A stretch of 64,000 nucleotides of DNA from Planctomycetota bacterium (GCA_016872775.1 VGZA01000002.1:62001-126000), one strand, 5' to 3'; shown: positions 40,533-50,345, counted from the first letter of the stretch. The notes: a model not told the origin generated them from the letters alone. Program-made: numbers and translations.

Positions 40533-40850
40533 CGCAATGGCACCTCCTGTTCGACGCGCGTAAACGGAAGGCTCAGAATAGTGCCCAGCCAATCGTCGTT
40601 GTAGTGCCGAGCTAGGCCGCCGGCGCCGTGATGGTTCTTCCCGTCAATTCGCCGGAGGGATTTGCTGCACAGCACGGCGACGCGGGGTGAGCCGACATCG
40701 GATTAGAATCTCGCGTTGGACTTGAATTCCCCCCTTTTGCACCTGATCCGCGACCTCACCGCTGAAGACCTGGCGTTGCTGCTGGGATTGGCCCACTCGT
40801 GTAGGATGTGCCGACGTATTTGTTGTTCGTACGCCAACCCGGAGCAATTC

Positions 40851-41999
40851 ATGTCCCCATCGCCCGCATCCGCAGATCCCTTGGCGACGCCGGCCGGCGC
40901 CTCGGAACGAGTCGGCTCCATCGACGCGCTGCGCGGCTTCGATATGTTCTGGATCATGGGCGGCGACCTGCTGGCCAAAGCCGTGTTGGCCAAAGCCGAG
41001 TCGATAGAGGGAGCCCGGTCGTTTAGCGAAAATCTGGCGTTGCAGTTTGACCATGAGCCTTGGGAGGGGTTTCGGTTCTACGACTTGATCTACCCATTGT
41101 TTCTGTTTCTGGTCGGCTGCGTGATTCCGTATTCGTTGTCCAAAGTTTGCGATCAACCGGCGCAGGTCTACACCCGAATCATCCGCCGCTCGCTGCTGCT
41201 GGTCTTCCTGGGAATGGTGAATAACCGGCTGTTCCAGTTCCAATGGGACGAGATGCGGTGGACGGGAGTGTTACAGCGCATCGGAGTCTGCTACGGAGCG
41301 GCGGCGGTGATCTGGCTGCACACGCGGGCCAAGACTCAAGCCGTAATCTTCGCCGCCATCCTGCTTGGCTACTGGGCGATCCTGGCCTGGATTCCGGCGC
41401 CCGGCGGCGTCGCCGGTGACCTGAGTATCGAGCGGAACCTCGGCGGATACATCGATCGCAACTTTCTGCCGGGCCACATCATGCGGGAATACTATGGATT
41501 CGGTGACAACGAGGGAATCCTCTCAACATTACCCGCTGTCGCCACCGCGCTCCTGGGCGTACTCACCGGTACCTGGTTGCGCAGCGCCCACTCGCCGATC
41601 CGCAAATTCGGCGGCATGCTGCTGGCAGGCGCGATCTGCCTGCCGCTGGGATACGGCTGGGGTCAACTGTTTCCAATTATCAAGAACCTCTGGACAAGCT
41701 CCTATGTGCTGGTCGCGGGCGGCTGGAGCCTGCTGCTGCTGGGGGCGTTTTACCTGGTGATCGACGTCTGGCGTATTCGACGCTGGGCCTGGCCGTTCGT
41801 CGTCATCGGCCTGAACGCCGTGACGATTTATGTCGCGTCCGAATTCATCAAGTTCGAAGAGATCTCCCGATTCTTTTTCGGCGGCCTGATGTCGCTCCGC
41901 GCCGATCTGGCCCCGGCGATACTCTATTCCGGCTCGCTCACCGCTCAATGGCTGTTCCTGTGGTTCTTGTACCGGCACAAAGTATTCCTGCGAGTGTGA
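40851..41999 (+). CDS. DUF5009 / heparan-alpha-glucosaminide acetyltransferase-like membrane protein
   Basis: 382 aa from ATG 40851 (GGAG 7 nt upstream). It starts with the family signature VGSIDALRGFDMFWIMGG and YDLIYPLFLFLVGCVIPYSL, then RRSLLLVFLGMVNN and RWTGVLQRIGVCYGAAAV, and has about ten transmembrane helices. Such proteins transfer acetyl groups across the membrane to sugars. In planctomycetes they are frequent and mostly uncharacterised, probably acting on polysaccharides. Flanked by unrelated genes. Confidence 0.93.
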   Translation: MSPSPASADPLATPAGASERVGSIDALRGFDMFWIMGGDLLAKAVLAKAESIEGARSFSENLALQFDHEPWEGFRFYDLIYPLFLFLVGCVIPYSLSKVCDQPAQVYTRIIRRSLLLVFLGMVNNRLFQFQWDEMRWTGVLQRIGVCYGAAAVIWLHTRAKTQAVIFAAILLGYWAILAWIPAPGGVAGDLSIERNLGGYIDRNFLPGHIMREYYGFGDNEGILSTLPAVATALLGVLTGTWLRSAHSPIRKFGGMLLAGAICLPLGYGWGQLFPIIKNLWTSSYVLVAGGWSLLLLGAFYLVIDVWRIRRWAWPFVVIGLNAVTIYVASEFIKFEEISRFFFGGLMSLRADLAPAILYSGSLTAQWLFLWFLYRHKVFLRV

Positions 42000-42081
42000 G
42001 TGCGGGTTACGGGGGACGGAGGCTCCGCGAATCGGCGTTCTCGAAGCGACGCAGAGTTTCAAAGGAGTTCTGCCTCGAGTT

Positions 42082-43836
42082 TCAGGCGGCGGCGCCACCG
42101 TGGGGTGTCGGCAACTGCAGCCGGAACAGGCCAAAAATCTCCTGGCGGGTCATGCCTGCGGAGCGGGGAGTGTCGGTGTGCGACAGGAGCGTCGAGAACA
42201 GTTCCCGTTTCTCCTCCAGGACCTGGTTGATTCGCTCCTCGATTGTCCCGGTGGTTAACATCCGCGTGACGGTGACCGGCCCGGCGGCGCCGATGCGGTG
42301 GGCCCGGTTGACGGCCTGGTCCTCGATCGCCGGATTCCACCAGCGATCGAACAGGAAGACGTAGCGCGAAAACTGCAGGTTGAGGCCGACGCTCCCGGCG
42401 CCATAGCTCATCAGCAGTACGTGCCGCCGCGCGTCACTGCGAAACTCCTCAATAATCCGATCGCGTTGTTTGGACGGAATCTGGCCATGGTATTCCAGGG
42501 GTTGGAAACGGGCGAGATGCCGCGACAGTTCCCGGATCGTCGTTACCCATTGCGTGAAGACGATTGCTTTTTGGCCGCTCGCGGCCACCTCCTCGAGATC
42601 AGCCTCCAGCCGCTCAAGTTTGCTGCTGGCGCCGGTGACCGGATCGAAGTTGCAAATCTGTTTCAATCGCAGCACCAGTTCGAACACATGCTGGATCGTG
42701 ATTCCCTCGCCCATTTCCGACAGCCTCAAGACCCCTTCGTACTCGGCAGCCTGGTAGGTCGCCCATTGCGCCGGCGTGAGTTCCAGTTCGGCGTCGCGGA
42801 ACATTTTGGGTGGCAGGTCCTTCAGCACATTATCCTTGGTGCGCCGCAGGATAAAGTCGCGGGCGGCCTGCCCCATCTGCCGGGGTGACATCGCCGAGTG
42901 CAGGTAGTTGGGTGCCAGGAATTCAAAAATCCCGACCAGATCGTCGGGACTGTTTTCGACCGGCGTGCCGCTCAACGCCCAGCTGCGCCGTCGTGCGATC
43001 GAGCGCACAATCTCGCTGGTTGTGCTGCTGCGATTCTTGATCCGTTGCGCTTCATCGAGCACCACCAGATCAAATTTCGCCTGGTCGGAAAGCAACTCCC
43101 GGTCCCGCATCAGCAACTCGTAGTTGGCGATCTTGATCGGCGCCGAGGTTTCCAGCCACTGCCATTGGCGTTTCGCCTGCTCACCTTCAATAATCGCCAG
43201 CGGGACCTCCGGCGCCCAAAGGGAAAGTTCCCGCCGCCAGTTTGTCACGAGCGGTTTTGGACAGACTAATAAGACATTGCGAATTTCCCCCGCGCGCAAT
43301 AGCAGCCGCATCGCCATGATCGCCTGCATTGTCTTTCCCAATCCCATTTCGTCGGCCAGGATCGCCGCCACGCGAGGATAAAGGAAGCTGATTCCCTCGA
43401 ACTGGTAAGGAAACGGTTCGAAAGGCACGTTGATCGACGCGTCGGAGAGCAGGAATTCCAACGGCGGCTGCAGCATGTAATACAGCCGATCCTGGAGTTT
43501 CACGACATCCGAAGGTGGTTTGAGCCGCGTGCGCGATTTCAAGCAATCCAGACGGTCCCCGCCGGCCGCGGCGTTATCCGGTTGCGCGGCCTGTTGAGCA
43601 GCGATTGTCGCGGATACCACCTGCGTGGCTTGCGGCAGGCGTGAACCGCCCGTCGTGTTGGCCGGTACCGACCAATGCGGACTCTCCGGAAACTGATAGC
43701 TGCGCACCTCCACCTTCGGCAACGCGATCCGAATGCTGACCGCGCGCGGCGATGCCGATGAAGCGCAGACAATGGAAGACGGCACTTGCGCCGGAGGGAT
43801 CGGCTGAAACCAGTGTGACTCGACAGGTCCCGCCAT
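42082..43836 (-). CDS. SNF2-family DEAD/DEAH-box helicase-like ATPase
   Basis: 584 aa from ATG 43836; the frame continues to TTG 43899, so up to 21 more residues are possible. A DNA-dependent ATPase of the SNF2/RapA type, acting on protein-DNA complexes. Helicase motifs: FPYQFEGISFL (Q-like), ADEMGLGKTMQAI (I), VVLDEAQRIKN (II), WALSGTPVENS (III), then AIVFTQWVTTIREL, GAGSVGLNLQFSRYV (V) and NRAHRIGAAGPVTVTRM (VI). The first ~120 residues have no clear domain. The gene stands alone between the DUF5009 gene and a hypothetical. Confidence 0.95.
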   Translation of the reverse strand: MAGPVESHWFQPIPPAQVPSSIVCASSASPRAVSIRIALPKVEVRSYQFPESPHWSVPANTTGGSRLPQATQVVSATIAAQQAAQPDNAAAGGDRLDCLKSRTRLKPPSDVVKLQDRLYYMLQPPLEFLLSDASINVPFEPFPYQFEGISFLYPRVAAILADEMGLGKTMQAIMAMRLLLRAGEIRNVLLVCPKPLVTNWRRELSLWAPEVPLAIIEGEQAKRQWQWLETSAPIKIANYELLMRDRELLSDQAKFDLVVLDEAQRIKNRSSTTSEIVRSIARRRSWALSGTPVENSPDDLVGIFEFLAPNYLHSAMSPRQMGQAARDFILRRTKDNVLKDLPPKMFRDAELELTPAQWATYQAAEYEGVLRLSEMGEGITIQHVFELVLRLKQICNFDPVTGASSKLERLEADLEEVAASGQKAIVFTQWVTTIRELSRHLARFQPLEYHGQIPSKQRDRIIEEFRSDARRHVLLMSYGAGSVGLNLQFSRYVFLFDRWWNPAIEDQAVNRAHRIGAAGPVTVTRMLTTGTIEERINQVLEEKRELFSTLLSHTDTPRSAGMTRQEIFGLFRLQLPTPHGGAAA

Positions 43837-43951
43837 TTGCTCGACGATCGATTTTGTTTTCCCCGTCGCAGGACTCACTTTGCCGGCTCCCTGGAACAAA
43901 TCGTGCCGCAGGCGGGGAAACTTGTCCTGACACCGATACCAGGCAATACCG

Positions 43952-44554
43952 TCACGCCATGGTGGCCGACGTGGATGGCGCGGCGCCGCTACCAGGGGCG
44001 ACCGGAATCGAGCCCACGGCAGCGCCGCTGGACGTTCGCATGCCTCGCTGAGCCTCCTCGATCGCTTCGCGGATTCGCGAAAACGGTTCCAGCAATTCCA
44101 GCTTCAATTCGTGGGCCTGCCAACGACGCTGAACCAGGTCTTGATCGTTGCCAAAAGTCGAAAGGACAGCGACCGACTGCGTACCGAGCTTGAATTGCAG
44201 GATTGGCAGCGCCGGGTGGAATGGGGTTTGACCGGCGACGATGACGACGGGAATGGAACAGAATTCTCGCAGGGACAACAGTGCGTCGTGATCGGTGCAG
44301 ATCAGCAACGGTTCGGTCTGCGCTTTACGGATCAGCGTCTGCCCGATCTGCTCGCCGTAGAGAAACGGCTTCAGCGTCGGCCCGTACAGAATTTCCTGGG
44401 CTCGATTTGCTTTTACCGGCGCCGTGCAGTGGAATTCGAGTGGCCGGCCATTGGCGTTCAGGATCAGGTAGCCGCCGAACAGACCATGTTCAGCGTGTTC
44501 GACGACACTCAGGAATCCAAGCGCTGTCGCGGGTTCGGATCGTGCGTTTGCCAT
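43952..44554 (-). CDS. Conserved-looking hypothetical protein
   Basis: 200 aa, not recognised. It has compact alpha/beta composition (FLSVVEHAEHGLFGGYLILN, RPLEFHCTAPVKANRAQEIL, PLLICTDHDALLSLREFC, ILQFKLGTQSVAVLSTFGND) and ends in a Ser/Ala/Pro-rich linker without a membrane helix. The consistent codon use and the ATG start fit a real gene. It precedes the SNF2 gene on the same strand. I propose no function. Confidence 0.75.
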   Translation of the reverse strand: MANARSEPATALGFLSVVEHAEHGLFGGYLILNANGRPLEFHCTAPVKANRAQEILYGPTLKPFLYGEQIGQTLIRKAQTEPLLICTDHDALLSLREFCSIPVVIVAGQTPFHPALPILQFKLGTQSVAVLSTFGNDQDLVQRRWQAHELKLELLEPFSRIREAIEEAQRGMRTSSGAAVGSIPVAPGSGAAPSTSATMA

Positions 44555-44808
44555 GGGATTTCGTTCCGCGCCGGGGATTGCCGCTCCTGCCGGTTCCGTG
44601 CCATCGCATCAACCGGGCCGGTGTTGGTTGCCATCGACGATTCCGCCGGTAATCTTTAGCGAACGTAGCGGTCAAAACGGTCGGGCGTCGCGATCGCGGC
44701 GGAGCGGTACCTGAAAAAACGGCGCAAATTCACTACGGCTCACCGTTTGCGATGTCGACGCGCAACATCCGCTGTTTCCGCGATTTCGCGTGGAATTTCT
44801 CAAGTTAC

Positions 44809-44838
44809 TCGACATTCGCAGCGCCACATGCCTATACT
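44809..44838 (+). promoter_or_regulatory. Putative sigma-70 promoter for the 44901 gene
   Basis: TCGACA (44809-44814) and TATACT (44833-44838) are separated by 18 bp, 62 bp before the ATG at 44901. The 346-bp gap before it (44555-44900) holds no gene that I can see. Based on consensus only. Confidence 0.35.
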
Positions 44839-44900
44839 AAGAACCATTGATGAACGACGTCCTCCGGCCGATGGCCTCAGCTTAGAAATTACGAGTTCTT

Positions 44901-45374
44901 ATGGCACACGATCCACAACCTATCGATTTTGCGTCCATGTTCCGCATTGACGTTTCACCTTCCGGGTCTTCCACGACGGAAAACGAGGGTAATCTGGGCG
45001 AGGCGATGGTCGGGCTGATGCAGCAACTGGTCGTTGGGCAGTCACGTCAGAACCAGCTGTTGGAGGAACTCGTGAACCATATGAGTGCTTCGCAGAAGCA
45101 GCGCCAGTTCGAACTGGGGCAGTGGAAAGAGGCCAATCCGGGACTTTCCCGTGCCTGCCGCCAGGCAGCGGAGACGCTCAGCCGGGTCCAGACGCAGTTC
45201 CTTGACAATCTGACCATGGAAGTCACGGAGAACCAAGATTCGTTGCTGGACGGCGAGTTCATGCTTAACGAATTCGTCGATCGATTCGGACCGCGGCTGG
45301 CCCATCTGAACGGCGTGCTGCAGGTACTTTCCCAGCTCAGCAGCATTCCCAATTCCACCAACACGGTGCAATAG
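44901..45374 (+). CDS. Helical hypothetical protein
   Basis: 157 aa with no family that I know. Residues 30-120 are mainly helical with coiled-coil character (GEAMVGLMQQLVVGQSRQNQ, LLEELVNHMSASQKQRQFEL, AAETLSRVQTQFLDNL), ending in a Leu-rich helix (LAHLNGVLQVLSQLSS). No signal or membrane segment. It lies 8 bp before the alpha/beta-hydrolase gene, so the two are probably one operon. Role unknown. Confidence 0.75.
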   Translation: MAHDPQPIDFASMFRIDVSPSGSSTTENEGNLGEAMVGLMQQLVVGQSRQNQLLEELVNHMSASQKQRQFELGQWKEANPGLSRACRQAAETLSRVQTQFLDNLTMEVTENQDSLLDGEFMLNEFVDRFGPRLAHLNGVLQVLSQLSSIPNSTNTVQ

Positions 45375-45382
45375 CGGCGTCG

Positions 45383-46264
45383 ATGCTCTGCGATCTGGTG
45401 CGGACGGTGACCGGGGATGGACTGCGTTTGGACGGGGCGATGTTCGCGCCGTTGGAAAGCGGCGGCAAGTCCGACCGTTTTGATGCCTTTGTCTGTATTC
45501 ACGGCGTCGCCAGCAATTTTTACAGCTCCAGCCTGTTCGAAAACCTGTTGCCCCATTTGCGAGATGAAGGGGTACCGGTTCTGCTGGCGAATACCCGCGG
45601 GCACGACACGGTGCATTACGCATACCATGCCCGCGGTCGGCGCAGCATGGGCGCCGCTTTTGAGGTGGTGGACGATTGCCGGCGCGATCTCGCGGCTTGG
45701 CTCGAGTTTCTCGATCGGCAGGGACTCAAGCGGATCTTGCTGATCGGACACAGCCTGGGGGCGATCAAGATCGTGCATGCCGCGGCGATCGACCCACGGG
45801 AGAATATCCAGGCGCTGATCGCACTATCACCACCGCGATTATCGGGCAGTGCGTTTCGAGCCGGCGCGGAAAGCGGGCCGTATCTGGAAGCGCTTTCCAT
45901 TGCCCGGCGGATGGTGCAGCAGGAGCGGGGCCAGGAATTATTCTCGACCGCCTTTCCGTTCCCGATGCTGATCACCGCCGAAGGATTCATCGACAAGTAT
46001 GGGCCGGACGACCGCTACAACATCGTTCGCCACGTTCCGCAATTGGCTTGCCCAGCGCTGTTCGCGTACGGCCAATTGGAGCTGGAAGCAGGGACCACCG
46101 CGTTCGCGGGTATCGACGAGGAAGTTCGCGCGGCAGCCCGTCCTGGTCAGCCGCTGGAAACGCGCGTCATCGCAGCGGCCGACCATAATTACACCGGACA
46201 GTCCCGGTCACTTGCCGGTGAGTTGCGACATTGGCTGGCGGCTCAAGCCGCGTCCCGGACCTGA
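45383..46264 (+). CDS. Alpha/beta-hydrolase
   Basis: 293 aa. Nucleophile elbow LLIGHSLGAIKIVHA (Ser in GHSLG), oxyanion region VCIHGVASNFYSSS, and a late AADHNYTG segment that could supply the histidine. No export signal. Typical of soluble serine esterases/lipases; substrate unclear. Its last 22 nt overlap the 3' end of the converging aminotransferase gene, so the two stop codons lie in each other's coding region. Confidence 0.9.
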   Translation: MLCDLVRTVTGDGLRLDGAMFAPLESGGKSDRFDAFVCIHGVASNFYSSSLFENLLPHLRDEGVPVLLANTRGHDTVHYAYHARGRRSMGAAFEVVDDCRRDLAAWLEFLDRQGLKRILLIGHSLGAIKIVHAAAIDPRENIQALIALSPPRLSGSAFRAGAESGPYLEALSIARRMVQQERGQELFSTAFPFPMLITAEGFIDKYGPDDRYNIVRHVPQLACPALFAYGQLELEAGTTAFAGIDEEVRAAARPGQPLETRVIAAADHNYTGQSRSLAGELRHWLAAQAASRT

Positions 46265-47622
46265 ATCAGCAGACGGTACATTACGTCCAGGTACTCTTGC
46301 GCCTCGGCGACGTCGAGCACCAGCGGCGGACTGATCCGAATCACGCGCCCAGCCAGCGGTCCCAGCAGGTGGATCGAACGGCCCGCATCATCGCCGAGAT
46401 AACAGGCGCGCACACAATCGTTGGCGATCTGCTCGGCCGGCCGGTTTCCAACCGCGGCGCATTCGATGCCCCATACCGCGCCCTCGCCGCGAACGCGGAC
46501 GACGACTCCCGTCTCTTTCATCCGCAGTAACCCTGCCTCGAGCACCGACGCCAACTGGCGGCCGCGTTCCAGAATATCCGTCGATTCAAAGATATCGAGT
46601 GTCGCGATCACGGCGGCGCAGGCCAGCGGGTGTCCGCTGAATGTGTCGGAGCCCTCACCATATTTGAGCGACGCGAAGATGTCGGACCGTCCGACCGCGG
46701 CGCTTACCGGGATCCCGTTCCCCAGCCCTTTGCCCAGGCAAACGACATCCGGCTCGATACCGTAATGCGAGAATGCGTACATCGGGCCGGTCCGTCCAAA
46801 ACAGGACTGGATTTCGTCGAGCACCAGAACGATGTCATGTTCGCGGCAATACTGCTGGAGCATCTGCAGATATTCCGGCTGCGGGTGGTAAGAGCCGCCT
46901 CCCCCCAGATACGGCTCCGTGATCAACGTGCCGATACGATCGCCGAACTCCTGCGTCAGTAACTCGAGTTCCTGACGGAAGGGAGACAGGTCGATTGGTT
47001 TGCCGCGGAGCGTCACATCGGCGCACTCGTCGCACGGGAAACGCAGGAAGCGTACGCGCGGATCCCGATCGGGATCCGATTCGCTGCCAGTGACGGCGTT
47101 GGCCAGCCCTTTTTTGCCGTGGAAACCGCGTCGCGTCGCCAGGACCATCTCGCGGCCCGGGACGCGTCGCATGGCGGCCCAGAGCGCTTTCTGGATCGCC
47201 TCGCTTCCGCTGGCCGCCCAGAAAACCTGCTCCATCCGTTGGCCGCCCGGCTGCCGCCGCAGGTTGTCGATCAAACGCTCGACGGCTTGACCCTCCAGGG
47301 GACTGATAGCGTTATACGACGTCAACGGCGCCGCCGGTATGTAGCGATCGGATGCCGCAGTCGCGTTCAGCCCCATGATCCGCCACACGCGATCCCACCA
47401 ATCGACCGGGTTGTGGCCCAGGTTGGCGACCAAAACACCGGAACTGAAATCGACCAGCTTGCGTCCTTCCGGCGTCCAATGATAGGCTCCTGCGCTCCGT
47501 GCCAGCACGGCTTGCGTGGGAGTAAACGTGCGTTGAGCGACCGGTTCTCCGCGCGCGACGCGCGCCCGTTCGGAATTCGACTCCGGTTCACCTGGAAACT
47601 GAATGGGTGCCGTCGCCAGCAT
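46243..47622 (-). CDS. Class III PLP-dependent aminotransferase
   Basis: 459 aa from ATG 47622; GGAGG ends 10 nt before it. The upstream ATG 47631 forms an ATGA overlap with the preceding stop but has only 1 nt between GGAGG and ATG, so 47622 is preferred. Family motifs: YHWTPEGRKLVDFSSGVLVANLGH-type start, EQVFWAASGSEAIQKALWAA, LITEPYLGGGGSYHPQP, VLDEIQSCFGRTG, and the PLP lysine in CLGKGLGNGIPVSAAVG. Members use ornithine, GABA, beta-alanine or similar amino donors. It is coupled to a Gfo/Idh/MocA dehydrogenase upstream, consistent with formation of an amino-sugar or amino-alcohol. Confidence 0.93.
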   Translation of the reverse strand: MLATAPIQFPGEPESNSERARVARGEPVAQRTFTPTQAVLARSAGAYHWTPEGRKLVDFSSGVLVANLGHNPVDWWDRVWRIMGLNATAASDRYIPAAPLTSYNAISPLEGQAVERLIDNLRRQPGGQRMEQVFWAASGSEAIQKALWAAMRRVPGREMVLATRRGFHGKKGLANAVTGSESDPDRDPRVRFLRFPCDECADVTLRGKPIDLSPFRQELELLTQEFGDRIGTLITEPYLGGGGSYHPQPEYLQMLQQYCREHDIVLVLDEIQSCFGRTGPMYAFSHYGIEPDVVCLGKGLGNGIPVSAAVGRSDIFASLKYGEGSDTFSGHPLACAAVIATLDIFESTDILERGRQLASVLEAGLLRMKETGVVVRVRGEGAVWGIECAAVGNRPAEQIANDCVRACYLGDDAGRSIHLLGPLAGRVIRISPPLVLDVAEAQEYLDVMYRLLIQVRDAA

Positions 47623-47627
47623 GGTTG

Positions 47628-48923
47628 TCATACCTCCGCGGGATACAGGACTTCGGGACTGGAGTTGCCCGGCGTGTAGAGAACCAGCCCTCCCGCCCAA
47701 TCGTTGACGCGAACCAGCGCGTCGGGTTGCCCCGCGACATGGCGTTCGAGGATCGCCTCCATCGCCTGCACAGCGGCGACGACCTGGCGGTCGGCCGAGA
47801 TATCGGCGTATTCCATGGCGCGCACGGCATCCAGCCGCTGCTCGCGCGTGCCCTCCGACCCGAATTCGACGCAGGCGACTTCCCGCGCGAACTGCTCCAG
47901 GACTTCGATGCCATAGCCGCGCTGCGAACGATCGCCGAACGGCTCGAGGAAAGTCCCGTTGTAATGATTGTTAATGGTAATCTTGATTTCCAACGGCGTT
48001 TTGCCCTCGATGGTGCATTCGATTCCGCGCCGCCGGCTATGCCCGTTCCAGACTCCGTTATCGAAACGGAACTGAACTTCCTGTTCGACATACCCGGGGA
48101 AATTGTCGGGAGTTACCCAGCTGGTGTGGATATCAAATGCCGCTTCACGTTCGTCCGGATAGCGGTAGATCAGTCGCAATTGAGTGGAGTCCCAGGTATT
48201 GCCATCGGCCGGTCCGACAATTCCGCGCTGGCCGCTGCAGCTGACGGAAACCAGTCGACCTCCAAACGTGAAATCGATCAGCTTGATGTAATGCACGGCG
48301 ACGTACGTCCCGGGATTCCGCCCTCCAAGCCACTCGGCAAATTGTTTTCCCGAGATCTGTTTCGGTTCGAGCAGCGAGCAGTAACCATTGTTCACATGTC
48401 GCAGCTGGCCGTCGGCGACAAAGGTACGGAGTTTCTTATGGTCCGGGTCGAACAGTTTGTGGTAGACGACGCGGCAGAGTTTCCCTTGCCGGCGTGCGAT
48501 CCGATCGAGCTCGTCGAGTTCCTGCAGGAACAGCACCGAGGGCTTTTCGATCAGCACATGTTTGCCGGCGTTCAGAGCGTCGCGGGCCGCGGCGAAATGC
48601 CGATGGTCGGGAGATGCGACACAGACGAAGTCGGCATCCGATCGGCAGAGCTGCTCGATCGCATTTCCGCCGTGGTAGCTGGCAAACGGTCCGATACGCG
48701 ATCCCGCCGAAACACGGTACTGGTCGGCCCGCAGGCCGGTGCGGCTGGCGATGGCGACCAGGTCGACTTCACAGACGCCGAAGCGTCGATCGATGAGCGG
48801 TCGCTGGCGGGCGTTTTCGAAAAACGGGCGGTAGGTATCGTCGAAGATCATACCGACTCCGACCATGGCGCCACGCAGGGTATGGCACGGCAAATCGCGA
48901 GTTGGCGGGAGCAGGGAAGTCAT
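47628..48923 (-). CDS. Gfo/Idh/MocA-family oxidoreductase
   Basis: 431 aa. N-terminal Rossmann fold with VGVGMIFDDTYRPFF, VDLVAIAS, and the signature DADFVCVASPDHRHFAAARDALNAGKHVLIEKPS. The C-terminal domain has the alpha/beta substrate half. It should oxidise or reduce a sugar or inositol with NAD(P). The stop overlaps the upstream candidate ATG of the aminotransferase by 4 nt, so the two genes are in one transcript. The start is 122 bp from the divergent sugar-isomerase gene. Confidence 0.93.
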   Translation of the reverse strand: MTSLLPPTRDLPCHTLRGAMVGVGMIFDDTYRPFFENARQRPLIDRRFGVCEVDLVAIASRTGLRADQYRVSAGSRIGPFASYHGGNAIEQLCRSDADFVCVASPDHRHFAAARDALNAGKHVLIEKPSVLFLQELDELDRIARRQGKLCRVVYHKLFDPDHKKLRTFVADGQLRHVNNGYCSLLEPKQISGKQFAEWLGGRNPGTYVAVHYIKLIDFTFGGRLVSVSCSGQRGIVGPADGNTWDSTQLRLIYRYPDEREAAFDIHTSWVTPDNFPGYVEQEVQFRFDNGVWNGHSRRRGIECTIEGKTPLEIKITINNHYNGTFLEPFGDRSQRGYGIEVLEQFAREVACVEFGSEGTREQRLDAVRAMEYADISADRQVVAAVQAMEAILERHVAGQPDALVRVNDWAGGLVLYTPGNSSPEVLYPAEV

Positions 48924-49045
48924 GGCAACAGAATAACCAACTCCCCGTCCCGCTGCCAGCGCCCGCCCACTTGCAGTCGCGCGCCTTGAGTTTCAGAATG
49001 GGTGCTTTCATCGCCGGGCAACCGCCTGCAGCCAAGGAGCAAAAC

Positions 49046-50059
49046 ATGTCGGAACGGCCGAGCGTAATCCTTTCGGGCTTCGCGGACGAAGCCGCGAATC
49101 AGAAGACCGCCGAGCAGCAGTTTGTGGCCTTCGCTGCGCTTGGACTGCAGTACTATTCCCTGCGATTCATCGACGCCGGTAACGGCATCAAGAATGTCAT
49201 GCAGCTCAACAAGCAGGAGATCACCAAGATCCGTCATTTGGAAGATGAATATGGGCTGAATGTCGCATCGATTGGCTCGCCAATCGGCAAAGTAAAGTTA
49301 CTCGATGTCGACGACGGCAGCAAAAACCGTTTCGTGCCGTTCAAGAAGTACCTCGCCGACGACGTAAAGAGGGGCTGTGAACTGGCCCATGCCTTCGAAA
49401 CCAAATTGATCCGGGGCTTCTCCTTTTACCATCCGCGCGGAACCGATGCCGCGGCGCATCTGCCGCAAGTCATCGACCAATTGGGGCGGATTGCCGAGGC
49501 CTGTCATCGCAGCGACCTCACGTTTGGACTCGAAGTCGAGGCGAATCTTGTGGGGCAGAACGGCGACCTGATGGCGGAAATCCATCGCCAGGTCGATCAC
49601 CCGGCGCTGGTCACGATCTTCGATGCCGCCAACATCGTAACCCAAGGCTTTTCATCCGATCAGGTCTTCCAGCAGTATCTCACGATGAAGAAGAGTCTTG
49701 GCTGGATGCATATCAAGGACTACCGGCACTCGGAACCGGCGCAACGTCTGGGGCATGTGAACGAGGATGCTCTGAAGCACTTTGTTCCCGCGGACATTGG
49801 CGACAGCGGGCACGAAACGATCTTGCGCGACTTCCGGGATACGATTCCGGTCATCGAGCGCAAGTTAAAGAGAAGGGGCATCCCCGGCGTATTTCTCGAC
49901 CTGGAGCCGCACGTCAAGGGCGGCGGCCAGTTTGGCGGATTCAGCGGTCCGGACGGAATGGGAATCGCGCTGCGAGGCCTTTGCCGGGTTCTGGACTATG
50001 TCGATATCGGCTACCATCTGCGCGACATCGAGGATCTTCGCGCCGTACGAGGATTCTGA
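49046..50059 (+). CDS. Sugar phosphate isomerase/epimerase-family TIM barrel
   Basis: 337 aa from ATG 49046 (AGGAG 7 nt upstream). Features of the AP-endonuclease-2-like barrel: SVILSGFADEAANQKTAEQQ start, YYSLRFIDAGNGIKNV, GLNVASIGSPIGKV, LTFGLEVEANLVGQNGD, TIFDAANIVTQGF, GWMHIKDYRHSEP and the closing FLDLEPHVKGGGQFGGFSGP. Metal ligands are likely the Glu of LEVEANL, the Asp of FDAANI, the His of MHIKD and the Glu of LDLEPH. Divergent from the Gfo/Idh/MocA gene, suggesting a shared sugar/inositol pathway, though the substrate is unknown. Confidence 0.9.
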   Translation: MSERPSVILSGFADEAANQKTAEQQFVAFAALGLQYYSLRFIDAGNGIKNVMQLNKQEITKIRHLEDEYGLNVASIGSPIGKVKLLDVDDGSKNRFVPFKKYLADDVKRGCELAHAFETKLIRGFSFYHPRGTDAAAHLPQVIDQLGRIAEACHRSDLTFGLEVEANLVGQNGDLMAEIHRQVDHPALVTIFDAANIVTQGFSSDQVFQQYLTMKKSLGWMHIKDYRHSEPAQRLGHVNEDALKHFVPADIGDSGHETILRDFRDTIPVIERKLKRRGIPGVFLDLEPHVKGGGQFGGFSGPDGMGIALRGLCRVLDYVDIGYHLRDIEDLRAVRGF

Positions 50060-50121
50060 GTTCCTGGAATCTTGCCCCTTCCGGCCCATCGGGGCGGAAG
50101 ACTGAACGGATCGCTGTCCCA

Positions 50122-50345
50122 CTATAATTGCGCAATCTGCTCCAGAGTGGATGCGGAAAGCGACTCGGCGTCCAGTGCCGCGTCGCCTGCTGTTGCAGCG
50201 TCTCCACCTGAGCGCGGGAGGACGACGACTCGCTGAGCAACTGTGACTTCCCGCTGGGTTCGATCTCAAAAGCGATTCCATGTCGTGGAAGGAACGCATA
50301 CGGGTCAACAGTCGCTGCATCCGGTTGCGGCAGGCCTTCCGGACT
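50122..50345 (-). pseudogene. Frame-broken continuation of the FHA gene
   Basis: After the FHA frame stops at 50346, coding-like sequence seems to continue on the minus strand in changing frames. First comes VRKACRNRMQRLLTRMRSF in one frame, then FEIEPSGKSQLLSESSSS and RAQVETLQQQ in another, then GDAALDAESLSASTLEQIAQ ending at TAG 50124-50122 in a third. Each piece has GC-rich third positions only in its own frame. The first break falls on a run of eight C residues. This fits either decay of a longer FHA protein or assembly errors, and needs reads to decide. Confidence 0.45.
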
